Positions 1 through 7,252 of a DNA stretch of 62,330 bases are shown one piece after another. How positions within the stretch are numbered: position 1 is the stretch's first letter; each line of letters opens with the position of its first letter. This DNA comes from an uncultured Saccharospirillaceae bacterium. GTDB taxonomy: Bacteria > Pseudomonadota > Gammaproteobacteria > Pseudomonadales > Oceanobacteraceae. The stretch spans positions 1 to 62,330 of the forward strand of contig CANMOZ010000022.1 in NCBI GenBank assembly GCA_947499545.1, given 5' to 3'. A model generated the notes under the pieces. It was not told where the DNA came from. It saw nothing but the letters and a program-made list of their open reading frames with translations, and made no database searches. The position numbers and the translations under genes are program-made.

Positions 1-40
1 CCATTAACACGGTAATCCAGTCGCTGATTAATTGAGTCAT
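1..40 (-). CDS. Capsid scaffold/protease gpO, first 13 codons only (partial)
   Basis: The first 13 codons match the start of the complete element B scaffold gene (start at 38305) codon for codon, apart from one synonymous-looking base difference. The ATG at 38-40 (minus strand) is used rather than an upstream TTG. The gene runs out of the window to the left and is divergent from the terminase gene. Confidence 0.75.
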   Translation of the reverse strand, partial: MTQLISDWITVLM

Positions 41-89
41 TGCCTTTTCCAAAACATCAATAAAGTGATTTGAGGCCCTGACAGTAATC

Positions 90-189
90 GTAAAAATATT
101 TTATTTCGAGCTTGTTATGTTTTACTTTTTTTATAAATAAAATATACAAAACAATGTAAACAATAGAACCCACTTAATTAATTCTAAAA
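90..189. promoter_or_regulatory. Divergent late promoter region, element A version, with an 11-bp inverted repeat
   Basis: This 100-nt segment between the divergent gpO and gpP genes is unrelated in sequence to the equally long segment in element B (38355-38454), although both flanks are nearly identical. It contains a perfect inverted repeat, ATATTTTATTT at 96-106 and its complement at 135-145, with a 28-nt spacer. In P2 the O and P late promoters lie here and are activated by Ogr, so this is the likely activator target; the exact binding site is not proven. Confidence 0.55.
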
Positions 190-227
190 GCTTTAGACTG
201 CAAAAAAATGATTGATTATGTGATGCC

Positions 228-2018
228 ATGCTTTATTCCAATAAAGAACGCGAACAGGTTAAACACTCCTATTTGTCACAAATCCCGGTGCCTGTGATTG
301 CCAATGAAACCGGCATAGCCAAACGCACCATATACCACTGGATTAAGCTTTACGATTGGGATGAGCTGCCACAATACGAAAACGTCGAACAGGTGTTGGA
401 TAGGCTCATCATCAAGAAACTGAAAAGCAAGAACCTATCACTTGATGCTGTTGAAATGATTGAGCGCTTACAGGCGGCGAAAGAACGTGAAATCAAAATG
501 CAGCAGCTACGCGAAAAGGCTTTAAATAACGAGCGCAGACAAAACAAGAAATCAAGCACAAGTGAACAAGACAATAAAGAGCACTCAGGAAATGCAGGGA
601 CCAAAAAGAACAAATCTAGAAAGACCTTAGCCTTGCTGAGCGAATCGGAAATCTTAAGCGCCTTTAAAGAAGACCTGTTCCAGTATCAGCTGGATTTATG
701 GGATTCGCATCATCATAGAACCCGTCATATCCTAAAAAGCCGTCAGATCGGCTTAACTTGGTATTTTGCTAGAGAAGCGGTGACGAACGCACTCTTAACG
801 GGTGAAAATCAAATCTTCTTATCGGCGTCTAAAAACCAGTCCGCTATTTTTAATGGCTATATTAAAGACTTTGTAAAAGATAAATTTGGCGTTGATTTAA
901 AAGGCACTGAAAAGGTTAAGGTGCCAACCGCTAAAGGCGAGGCGGTTTTATCTTTCCTTAGCACCAACTCCAGTACCGCCCAGGGATATAGTGGTCACCT
1001 CTATGTTGACGAATGCTTCTGGATTAATAACTTTAAGAAGCTTAAGAAAGTCGCCAGTGCTATTGCCAGTCACAAGCAGTGGCGTAAAACCTTTTTCTCA
1101 ACGCCTAGCACAAAAACCCATGAAGCCTATTCGTTATGGTCAGGGTCTGATTATAACGAGGTGGCCAGAGCACGGGGTTTAGTAGAACTCGTCTTACCTG
1201 ATAACAAAGTCCTCTCTAAAGGCTGGGTGGGTCCCGATACGGAATACCGCAAAATCATCACCATCCACGATGCGCTGGACGGGGGCTGTACGCTATTTGA
1301 TTTGGATCGCCTGCAAATTGAATACACCCCAGATGACTTTGCGCAGTTATTTGAATGTCAGTTTATAGATGACAGCCTAAGCGTCTTTAGCCTTAACCAG
1401 CTACTGGCCTGTGCAACAGAAGATACCCGTTGGATGGATTACAAGCCAAATGCTTCTAGGCCGTTCGGGAGTAAACCCGTATGGGTTGGCTATGACCCCA
1501 GCCGTTATCGTGACAGCGCTGTGATCAGCATCGTGGCACCGCCCAGCTCTCCAGGTGGCAAGTATAGGGTGTTAGAAGTCATTACCATGCATGACACCCC
1601 CTGGAGCGACCAGGCAGAGCAGATTAAAAAGATCACAGAGCGCTACAACGTCGAGCACATCAGCATTGACCGCACAGGACCAGGGCTAGGCGTCTTTGAA
1701 GCGGTTAAAGAGTTTTATCCCTCTGTCCAAGGTCTGCATTACAACCCAGAGATTAAATCCAGACTGGTCCTTAAAGCCCAAGACGTCATCATTAATAAAC
1801 GCCTGGTCTGGGGAGCAGAGCACAGTACCATTCCTCAAAGCTTCTTAATGATTAAAAAGATCGTGACAGGCCACGGCATCAGCTACCAAACCTCCCGTGA
1901 TAATAAAAACGGCCACGCTGATGCTGCTTGGTCCATTATGCACGCCCTCTTTAAGAACGGTCTTAAAACCGATAACGCCCCTAAACCCAAGGTTGTTTTT
2001 TCTAAGGAATACTCATGA
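228..2018 (+). CDS. Phage terminase large subunit, P2 gpP-like
   Basis: A 596-aa ATPase/nuclease that cuts concatemeric or circular phage DNA and drives it into the prohead. The N-terminus has a helix-turn-helix (IPVPVIANETGIAKRTIYHW, residues about 17-36) as in P2 gpP. The ATPase region includes the Walker-A-like stretch LKSRQIGLTWYFARE near residue 165 and a DECFW-type Walker B near 258. The C-terminal nuclease region contains acidic segments GYDPSRYRDSA and SIDRTGPG. The stop overlaps the portal start (ATGA). About 13 substitutions separate it from the element B copy. The ribosome-binding site is weak. Confidence 0.93.
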   Translation: MLYSNKEREQVKHSYLSQIPVPVIANETGIAKRTIYHWIKLYDWDELPQYENVEQVLDRLIIKKLKSKNLSLDAVEMIERLQAAKEREIKMQQLREKALNNERRQNKKSSTSEQDNKEHSGNAGTKKNKSRKTLALLSESEILSAFKEDLFQYQLDLWDSHHHRTRHILKSRQIGLTWYFAREAVTNALLTGENQIFLSASKNQSAIFNGYIKDFVKDKFGVDLKGTEKVKVPTAKGEAVLSFLSTNSSTAQGYSGHLYVDECFWINNFKKLKKVASAIASHKQWRKTFFSTPSTKTHEAYSLWSGSDYNEVARARGLVELVLPDNKVLSKGWVGPDTEYRKIITIHDALDGGCTLFDLDRLQIEYTPDDFAQLFECQFIDDSLSVFSLNQLLACATEDTRWMDYKPNASRPFGSKPVWVGYDPSRYRDSAVISIVAPPSSPGGKYRVLEVITMHDTPWSDQAEQIKKITERYNVEHISIDRTGPGLGVFEAVKEFYPSVQGLHYNPEIKSRLVLKAQDVIINKRLVWGAEHSTIPQSFLMIKKIVTGHGISYQTSRDNKNGHADAAWSIMHALFKNGLKTDNAPKPKVVFSKEYS

Positions 2019-3013
2019 GCAGAAAAAAGAATAACTCAAAGCGAGAACCTATGATGTTTAGCTTTGGTGACCCAGAGCCCGTATTAAATAACAGCATCAC
2101 CCAGGCGCTAGGCTGCTTTTATTCTGATTGGCAGAAATACTATGAGCCTCCAATCAGTTTCTCTGGTTTGGATAAGATGACCCATGCAAATCCCTATCAT
2201 TCAACCAGCATCTTTTTTAAACGCAATCAGATGGTCAAGCTCTTTAAACCCAACAGCTTGTTAAGGCTGACTGACTTCCATCGTTTGGCTTTGGATTATT
2301 TAACCTTTGGAAACGCCTTTGCGCTTGCGGTGAAGAACTACCTAGGGCACATCATCCGCTTAAAGCATATTCCAGCGCTCAATATACGAAGGGGAAAAGA
2401 CAATATTTATTATCAGATTAAACAGGGAAGTTATGAACCCGTGCCCTTCAAACGAGGGGAAGTGCTGCATGTGATGACCTACAGCACCGGTCAAAGCCTT
2501 TACGGAGTTCCCGAATGGTACAGCGGTTTGCACTCAGCTTTATTGAACTCAGAGGCAACCCTCTTTAGGCGTCGTTACTATAAGAACGGTGCACACCTTG
2601 GTTATATCCTTTTTACCAGTAGCCCTGATATTACACCCGAAATAGAGAAAATGATTACGGAACAGGTTTCTAAAGGGAAGGGCGTCGGTAACTTTAAATC
2701 CATGTATATAAATCTTCCCAATGCGAATGAAAAGGCATTGCAGGTGATCCCAGTGGGGGATATTAATCAAAAAGATGAATTCGAGAAGATCAAAAATATA
2801 TCAGCTGACGACGTGATTGTTGCGCATCGAGTACCCCCGGCTCTTGCTGGTGTTAAACCGACGAATACAGGTGGATTTGGGGATATTGAAAAGATCGACA
2901 GCGTTTATCAAAAGAACGAAGTGATTCCTTTGACCTTGCCGTTTTTAGAATTAAACGATCAATTGCAGAGTTCTCAACGGATTGAATTTAACAAACCGAA
3001 TAATACGATTTAA
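2015..3013 (+). CDS. Phage portal protein, P2 gpQ-like (PBSX family)
   Basis: A 332-aa portal subunit of the usual P2 gpQ length. It would form the dodecameric ring at the capsid vertex through which terminase packages DNA. The segment GLHSALLNSEATLFRRRYYKNGAH is typical of PBSX/gpQ portals, as is the late VPPALAGVKP motif. Translation is probably coupled to gpP through a 4-base overlap. The element B copy differs at only three residues, all near the C-terminus, so this pair of genes is almost unchanged between elements. Confidence 0.94.
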   Translation: MSRKKNNSKREPMMFSFGDPEPVLNNSITQALGCFYSDWQKYYEPPISFSGLDKMTHANPYHSTSIFFKRNQMVKLFKPNSLLRLTDFHRLALDYLTFGNAFALAVKNYLGHIIRLKHIPALNIRRGKDNIYYQIKQGSYEPVPFKRGEVLHVMTYSTGQSLYGVPEWYSGLHSALLNSEATLFRRRYYKNGAHLGYILFTSSPDITPEIEKMITEQVSKGKGVGNFKSMYINLPNANEKALQVIPVGDINQKDEFEKIKNISADDVIVAHRVPPALAGVKPTNTGGFGDIEKIDSVYQKNEVIPLTLPFLELNDQLQSSQRIEFNKPNNTI

Positions 3014-3104
3014 GCGTTAAATAAAATCTAGAAAGAATGCGTGAATTTAAGTGAAAAGCTTAGATATTAATGACTAACAAGGATAAAATGGAGGCTTCAT
3101 CTGA

Positions 3105-3377
3105 ATGGAAACTAAAGCGATGAGAATCTTGTGCCCTTCATGTGAAAAACCGATGAGGACAATTTCGACACGGCAAATCAGTAAGGAATTTAGGGAAATA
3201 TATACCGATTGCAAAAGCCTAACCTGTGGTGCTAGAGCAGTGATGAACTTAACCTTATCTCACTACATTAGAGTGCCTGAAGAAGATCACAAGAAGCTTG
3301 TACAAGCATATATAGCGAATTTGTCGGATGAAGAGCGGTTGGCGTTGCTAAAACAGGAACCACAAGCATCCATATAG
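3105..3377 (+). CDS. Ogr/Delta-like zinc-finger late transcription activator
   Basis: A 90-aa protein with a four-cysteine zinc site, CPSC near residues 10-13 and CKSLTC near 36-41 (C-x2-C ... C-x4-C), the layout of P2 Ogr and P4 Delta, which bind upstream of late promoters and recruit RNA polymerase through its alpha subunit. GGAGG at 3090-3094 favours the ATG at 3105. About 50 of the first 83 residues match the element B homologue, far fewer than for the neighbouring portal, so the activator has diverged or been replaced along with the late promoter segment. Confidence 0.85.
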   Translation: METKAMRILCPSCEKPMRTISTRQISKEFREIYTDCKSLTCGARAVMNLTLSHYIRVPEEDHKKLVQAYIANLSDEERLALLKQEPQASI

Positions 3378-3378
3378 A

Positions 3379-3397
3379 GGACGTCCAGTGGACGTCC
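3379..3397. terminator. Hairpin between convergent genes
   Basis: GGACGTCC, a 3-nt loop, then GGACGTCC again, immediately after the activator stop codon and before a convergent small gene. There is no clear T-tract. Element B has an unrelated hairpin at the same place (41721-41741), which supports a shared role. Confidence 0.45.
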
Positions 3398-3419
3398 CTT
3401 GATAGAAAGAATCACTTTA

Positions 3420-3608
3420 TTACTCTTGCTTAAGTCTGCTTTCGACTGTTTGGTCTTCCTGATTTTTAGTCATCAGGTCCATATAGTCTGCAAGACCTTC
3501 TACGGCTTGATCTTCTAAAATCAGCTTTTCATTTGGATCTCTTGATAACAAATTTTCAAGAAGTCTTCCAAAATTAAGTATTGTTTTATCTTTAATTTTT
3601 GAATCCAT
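3420..3608 (-). CDS. Small conserved protein of unknown function
   Basis: 62 aa, acidic, predicted mostly helical, no cysteines or membrane segment. A homologue sits at the same place in element B (41752-41949), sharing the core NFGRLLENLL and GLADY-DL. An AAGGA-type ribosome-binding site precedes the start. It is convergent with the late activator and I do not recognise the family. Confidence 0.6.
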   Translation of the reverse strand: MDSKIKDKTILNFGRLLENLLSRDPNEKLILEDQAVEGLADYMDLMTKNQEDQTVESRLKQE

Positions 3609-3787
3609 ATTAATTTCAACGTCCTTTATTATTTATTTAGATTTCCGAGACACGGCCATGGACGGAAAGCGAATCTTACCTTAATTAAAAGTTGTTTTTT
3701 TGAGCAGATTTGACCCAATGTTCGGATTTGATGCATTTGAGCTTGAAAACTGGTCTATCGTGTTCATATATGAACATTTTGGATAAA

Positions 3788-4138
3788 ATGGCGCATATGG
3801 ACTGTGATTTTGCAGCAATAAGACGGGAAACGATTGGTCTGACCCAGTCGGAATTAGCCAAAAAGCTGGGTTGTTCGAGAGCAAAAGTACAGAGAGTCGA
3901 AAAAGAACAAGCTCATTACACCCCTAAAGAGTTAGTCTCACTTGCAAACATTGTAGGTGTTGGGCTTGATGCTCTTTTGAAAAATAAAGTGGTAGCGTCA
4001 ATGCCAAAACGAAAGAAAACGTTAGACGGCATAGCGCCCGCGTGGCTAAAAGATTATCAGAAACTAGCGCCACACCAGCGACGTCTGGCAGATGCACAAT
4101 TAAAGTCACTGATAAACTGGATGCTCAAATATAATTGA
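3788..4138 (+). CDS. Xre-family HTH regulator, present only in element A
   Basis: About 116 aa from the ATG at 3788 (in-frame ATGs at 3710, 3770 and 3797 are alternatives; a GGA lies shortly before 3788). The HTH_3 motif is FAAIRRETIGLTQSELAKKL followed by GCSRAKVQRVEKEQ. The C-terminal part is basic. It is convergent with the membrane/HTH gene (stops 1 nt apart). The equivalent interval of element B (41950-42232) has no such ORF, so it is a gain in A or a loss in B. Its targets are unknown. Confidence 0.7.
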   Translation: MAHMDCDFAAIRRETIGLTQSELAKKLGCSRAKVQRVEKEQAHYTPKELVSLANIVGVGLDALLKNKVVASMPKRKKTLDGIAPAWLKDYQKLAPHQRRLADAQLKSLINWMLKYN

Positions 4139-4139
4139 T

Positions 4140-5171
4140 TCAGCTGGCTTTCTTGACGCAGACCTTTTTATAACTACCGTAAATAACTTTAGCTTTTTTA
4201 TAGCCCACATGATGTCTTTTCATCAGGGCTCTAATAGTCGGCCCTTCGGGATAAACCCCTGCACTAATTTCTTCCTGCAAAAGCCTTTGGTGATCAGCAA
4301 TGTTATGACAGCAAATGAGGGTGGGTTTTGTGGCGGTGTTATTTAGAGAAGTGTTTTGAATAGTAGCGCTATTAATAGCATTGCTTTCAGTAGAAATGCT
4401 TTTAGCGGGAGCGTTATCACGGTTAACGCTCTTGAGCGTAGCGGGTGTTTTCACTGGCAGCGGTGTTACTGCTGATACTTCTGGTGCTTCTGCTGAGATA
4501 GCTGGCTGTGTGGGTGTTTTTACGGGCAGCACTTTAGGGTTTCTAAGAGAAGCAAACCCCAGTAACGGGCAGAGGTCTATCAGTGCAGCCAAGATCACCC
4601 AGAGTCCCCAGCGAAGCGCGTTATTCTCAGAAGCCAAGGATTGGCCGCTATTTTGAGGAACGCTTTTGATGTTCTTGAGCATGGCGAGCGCTTTTATGCG
4701 CTGTTCATCCGCTTGGGCGGCTTCTTTTAATCGCTCACCCGCACGCCAATGATTGCCAGTCTTTCTATCAAGAACGGCCTGCTCTCGTAAAGAGCTCGCC
4801 TGCTGTTCAAAATCTTCTAACAGTTGAGTCACTAGCTGATGCTCTTGGGTGCTTTTAAGAGCAATCTGGTGCTGCTCTTGATAACGGGTCTCGAGCCAAG
4901 CAGCGGTTCCAGCCACTGATATTCCCAATAACAGCGTTATTAGTAGAAACACCCCCGTTGCTAGGCCCCGTCGTTTCTGGTGTAGGTGCTCTTGAAAGAC
5001 ACCGACCAATAAAAACTGACTGGCGACCAATCCTGCCCCAGTGACAGCAGCTAGGTATTGGTCTAACTCCGTCTGAGCAAATCCGGTAAAAAGTGCAATT
5101 TCGCAGGTGATAGAGACGGCCGTTAAGGCCAGAGATGTGGCAACTAAGCCAACATTGAGAACGGGATTCAT
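4140..5171 (-). CDS. Four-TM membrane protein with coiled coil and C-terminal HTH-like tail
   Basis: 343 aa. Hydrophobic segments at about residues 5-30, 40-60, 70-92 and 186-208 suggest an inner-membrane protein. A Glu/Gln-rich helical stretch (about 93-180) lies between TM3 and TM4, followed by a Pro/Thr/Ala-rich linker (about 210-290) and a basic C-terminus with a helix-turn-helix look (GPTIRALMKRHHVGYKKAK). GGGAGG precedes the ATG. Homologues occupy the same position in elements B and C, so it is a core gene. Function unknown; superinfection exclusion, membrane anchoring of replication and signalling are all possible. Confidence 0.75.
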   Translation of the reverse strand: MNPVLNVGLVATSLALTAVSITCEIALFTGFAQTELDQYLAAVTGAGLVASQFLLVGVFQEHLHQKRRGLATGVFLLITLLLGISVAGTAAWLETRYQEQHQIALKSTQEHQLVTQLLEDFEQQASSLREQAVLDRKTGNHWRAGERLKEAAQADEQRIKALAMLKNIKSVPQNSGQSLASENNALRWGLWVILAALIDLCPLLGFASLRNPKVLPVKTPTQPAISAEAPEVSAVTPLPVKTPATLKSVNRDNAPAKSISTESNAINSATIQNTSLNNTATKPTLICCHNIADHQRLLQEEISAGVYPEGPTIRALMKRHHVGYKKAKVIYGSYKKVCVKKAS

Positions 5172-5448
5172 ACAACACCTCCCTATATTGATTTCCTATG
5201 CAATGGTTTTACTACACTTTAAATGCTGACGAATAAACTCTGTTCTACCCTCCCTGGTTAGATGGTCCCAAGTTTATTCATGACCGAGCCACGCCTGGAC
5301 CGCCATTCGATTGTGGCCCGAGACGAGCCCGGTCGACGTCAGCTACTGAGCGCCACGGACTTTATCCCAGTCTTGTCCTGTGGCGCTCTACTTGTTTAAT
5401 CCCCATTGATTCCTAAACGGCAGGTGCCCTAGAATCTGGGCACCCTCG
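5172..5448 (-). ncRNA. Conserved structured leader upstream of the membrane/HTH gene
   Basis: A 277-nt gap without an ORF, conserved in element B. It contains a strong hairpin at 5348-5388: a 9-bp outer stem GAGCGCCAC/GTGGCGCTC with an inner GGAC/GTCC stem. In element B the outer stem is kept and the inner stem reads GGATAT/ATATCC, a compensatory change. Sequence 5' and 3' of the hairpin is also conserved. It could be a leader, an attenuator or a small RNA; the strand is inferred from the flanking operon. Confidence 0.5.
5423..5444 (-). terminator. Hairpin just after the small-gene operon
   Basis: GGTGCCC, 8-nt loop, GGGCACC, starting 4 nt beyond the stop of the gene at 5449. The T-tract present in element B (44012-44033) is missing here. 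Element C has a different-sequence hairpin in the same place (61481-61507). Confidence 0.5.
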
Positions 5449-5781
5449 TTAAGTCAGTAGTGGTTCTATGTGGCTCCTGCGCTTCTTCTGGTCTTGGTCG
5501 GTGGGTGATAGAGCATCTGGAGTGTGAGTCGCCAAACCTTCTCTCCAGGTGCTCGCTTTCGCGATCAATGATTGCTGTACAGCTTCCGGTTTATCAGGCC
5601 GCGTCAGTTCTTCCGGCTGAAAAAACAATTCCTTCTTGCTGTTGAGTGGTGTCACCCCGTAGTACTGATTTAAAAGGGTGGTGACTTTCCCCGTCCGCCG
5701 CTTGGCTTCATCTGAGTGCTTGGTATAGCTGTCGTAAAACTGAACAAACTCCCCAAGCTTGAAGGTTCTTCTAGTGTCCAT
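5449..5781 (-). CDS. Conserved small basic protein, last gene of replication operon
   Basis: 110 aa. The N-terminal ~65 residues (FKLGEFVQFYDSY ... TGKVTTLLNQYYGVTPLNSKKELFFQPEELTRP) look like a small beta-barrel of KOW/SH3 type and are shared with elements B and C, whereas the C-terminal ~40 residues are variable and polar. Its start overlaps the end of the preceding gene (5771-5781). No catalytic motif is visible. A nucleic-acid or protein adaptor role is a guess from the fold impression. Confidence 0.6.
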   Translation of the reverse strand: MDTRRTFKLGEFVQFYDSYTKHSDEAKRRTGKVTTLLNQYYGVTPLNSKKELFFQPEELTRPDKPEAVQQSLIAKASTWREGLATHTPDALSPTDQDQKKRRSHIEPLLT

Positions 5782-6082
5782 TGAGCACCGCCTTAAGTTC
5801 TTGAATGTTTAAAGAGCCCTCACAATATTGCAGGATGGCGTTAACAGATTTTATGGTTTGGCTTGGCACGAAAGCCTTCATTTGCTTGGTGTTTTTCACT
5901 TTTAATGAGGTACCACCTTCCCCCTCTATCCGTAGGGAATAGTCGAGTTCATAGCTTTCTGTAACTTTCAGAGTTGCCCACATCGCCAGGCAATTACCCA
6001 TGTAGCGATTTCTTTCATAAATGAGGTTTTGTACTTCATTGATTTCAAGCTCTGCTTGTTTGACTCGTTCTTCATGCGTCAT
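5771..6082 (-). CDS. Small protein of unknown function, allelically replaced between elements
   Basis: 103 aa, mixed helical. The element B counterpart has the same length but only about 35-40% identity, while genes on both sides are almost identical, so this gene behaves like an exchangeable cassette inside a conserved operon. Shared residues include MWATL and the C-terminal CEGxxNxQEL. The element C homologue is at 60737-61054. It overlaps both neighbours by a few bases. Confidence 0.62.
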   Translation of the reverse strand: MTHEERVKQAELEINEVQNLIYERNRYMGNCLAMWATLKVTESYELDYSLRIEGEGGTSLKVKNTKQMKAFVPSQTIKSVNAILQYCEGSLNIQELKAVLNGH

Positions 6083-6270
6083 TGTGATTCATCCTTGTTA
6101 TTGTCAATGTCAGCCAAGGCTTGATCGATGGCTGCGAGTTCTTGTTCGACTTTATTAATCGCTTCACCAATCAGATGGGTCGGCGAGTGGCCTTGGAGCT
6201 TGTGTAATTCCAGTACTTTGTAAGCTCGTTTCACTTCCAGCTGGTCACGTTTAGCAATATTGGTTTTCAT
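6079..6270 (-). CDS. Small coiled-coil protein of replication operon
   Basis: 63 aa from the ATG at 6270, preferred because conservation with element B (3 differences) begins there and further upstream the frame overlaps the preceding gene. Heptad-like pattern in EAINKVEQELAAIDQALADI suggests a coiled coil. Element C has a 57-aa coiled-coil protein in the same slot (60549-60722). Stop and next start overlap (ATGA). Confidence 0.6.
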   Translation of the reverse strand: MKTNIAKRDQLEVKRAYKVLELHKLQGHSPTHLIGEAINKVEQELAAIDQALADIDNNKDESQ

Positions 6271-6508
6271 AATCGTTTTGCTCTTGCAGAATGCGCTGAT
6301 AATTCTCGTTAAAGGGATAGGGCCAGTTCTTAGGTTCATCGCCCCACCTTAGAAATAGAGCCCTAGCCCACATGTCATCCAGTTGACTGAGACGCCTTTT
6401 AGAGGCTTCCAATGCTGATTCGCTAGGCCCGATGGCTTTTTTTAAGTCTTCTAAAGAGTCAGCTTTTTGAATCGCCAGGAGTAATTGCTCAACACTTAAC
6501 GAACTCAT
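6251..6508 (-). CDS. Small conserved protein, not found in element C
   Basis: 85 aa from the ATG at 6508, whose ribosome-binding site AGGAGGAA lies in the last codons of the upstream gene (TGA/ATG overlap). The C-terminus (EPKNWPYPFNE-YQRI) is strongly conserved with element B and the middle less so. Predicted helical. No recognised family. Its absence in C shows it is dispensable for the module. Confidence 0.6.
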   Translation of the reverse strand: MSSLSVEQLLLAIQKADSLEDLKKAIGPSESALEASKRRLSQLDDMWARALFLRWGDEPKNWPYPFNENYQRILQEQNDYENQYC

Positions 6509-6894
6509 GCGAATTCCTCCTGGTGCACGCTTTGGGTGTAGGGATTTCTTGGGTAAATCAGTGGCTGCACGTAGGCAATGTGGGGCAAACAATTATCAAA
6601 GATGCTGTAAGGCACGGTGGCAGCGGGGAGAATTTTCATTTCATGCACATCACTGAAGACTTCGATCATGATCTGAAAGGGTGTAATGCCTTGGCCGCTG
6701 TCATACAGGTCTCGCTGTTTCATCCCGACAGCCCAGTACAACCCCGGCTTTAAGTCGGGATGCTCATGATTAAAAGGGGTCCATTCGCCATCGAGGGGAG
6801 TGGCTTGATTTTCCCGGTTCACACTTTCTGACTGCTTTGCACAGCTTCCTTCAACGTTTTGGCTGTTTTGCGCTTTTATTGTTGGTTTTTTCAT
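6505..6894 (-). CDS. Conserved small protein, first gene of replication-linked operon
   Basis: 129 aa. The N-terminal ~32 residues are polar and variable; the conserved core (DGEWTPFNHEHPDLKPGLYW to the C-terminus) is shared with elements B and C (60223-60540). Trp/Pro/aromatic-rich, probably a compact beta domain. AAGGAGG precedes the ATG in all three copies. Transcribed away from the putative origin region. Confidence 0.65.
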   Translation of the reverse strand: MKKPTIKAQNSQNVEGSCAKQSESVNRENQATPLDGEWTPFNHEHPDLKPGLYWAVGMKQRDLYDSGQGITPFQIMIEVFSDVHEMKILPAATVPYSIFDNCLPHIAYVQPLIYPRNPYTQSVHQEEFA

Positions 6895-6957
6895 CGTTTT
6901 TGGCCTCCTTGGCCCTTTTTTGCAGATTTCCCACTTCCCTAGGGGGGTGGGGGTCTG

Positions 6958-7241
6958 AAAACAGTGAACTTTGTGAACCGCCCTTAAAAAGGTAGGTTAA
7001 GTTGCTGTTTTCATTGGGTTTTCTCGGTTCACTGATTTTTGAACCCGATTGAACCCATTTTAAAAAAGTCAGTACGGTCCTGGCCTAGCGGCCGTTTTTG
7101 GGTTCAGCGAGTTTTGCACTTTGGTATTGCACCGGTTCACTCTGAGTTCACTTTTCTTTGAACCGAAAAACGCTTGTAAATGCCTGTATTTATTCATGTT
7201 ATTTCCTTATCTAATCTATGGTTCACAAAGTTCACTGTTTT
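6958..7241. repeat. Putative replication origin: TGAAC iterons inside a 22-bp inverted repeat
   Basis: The 358-nt gap between the primase gene and the small-gene operon has a perfect 22-bp inverted repeat, 6958-6979 and 7220-7241. Inside and within the arms are about ten GTTCA/TGAAC motifs on both strands (6965, 6973, 7027, 7040, 7050, 7101, 7135, 7146, 7159, 7220, 7229), mostly in the form GGTTCACT. P4 alpha primase-helicase binds GTGAAC-containing iterons at its ori, so a P4-like origin for the adjacent primase is the best reading. G-runs (CCTAGGGGGG) flank both arms. Confidence 0.7.
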
Positions 7242-7252
7242 TTAACCCCCCC

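Noticed and set aside
3105-3377. Insertion sequence or transposase in the terminase HTH region
   Set aside because: The HTH at the terminase N-terminus is a normal part of P2 gpP, and no terminal inverted repeats or transposase gene are seen in the window.
4855-5178. 107-aa ORF in another frame of the membrane/HTH gene
   Set aside because: It is a shadow of the conserved frame; the strong GGGAGG site and three-way conservation support the longer protein.
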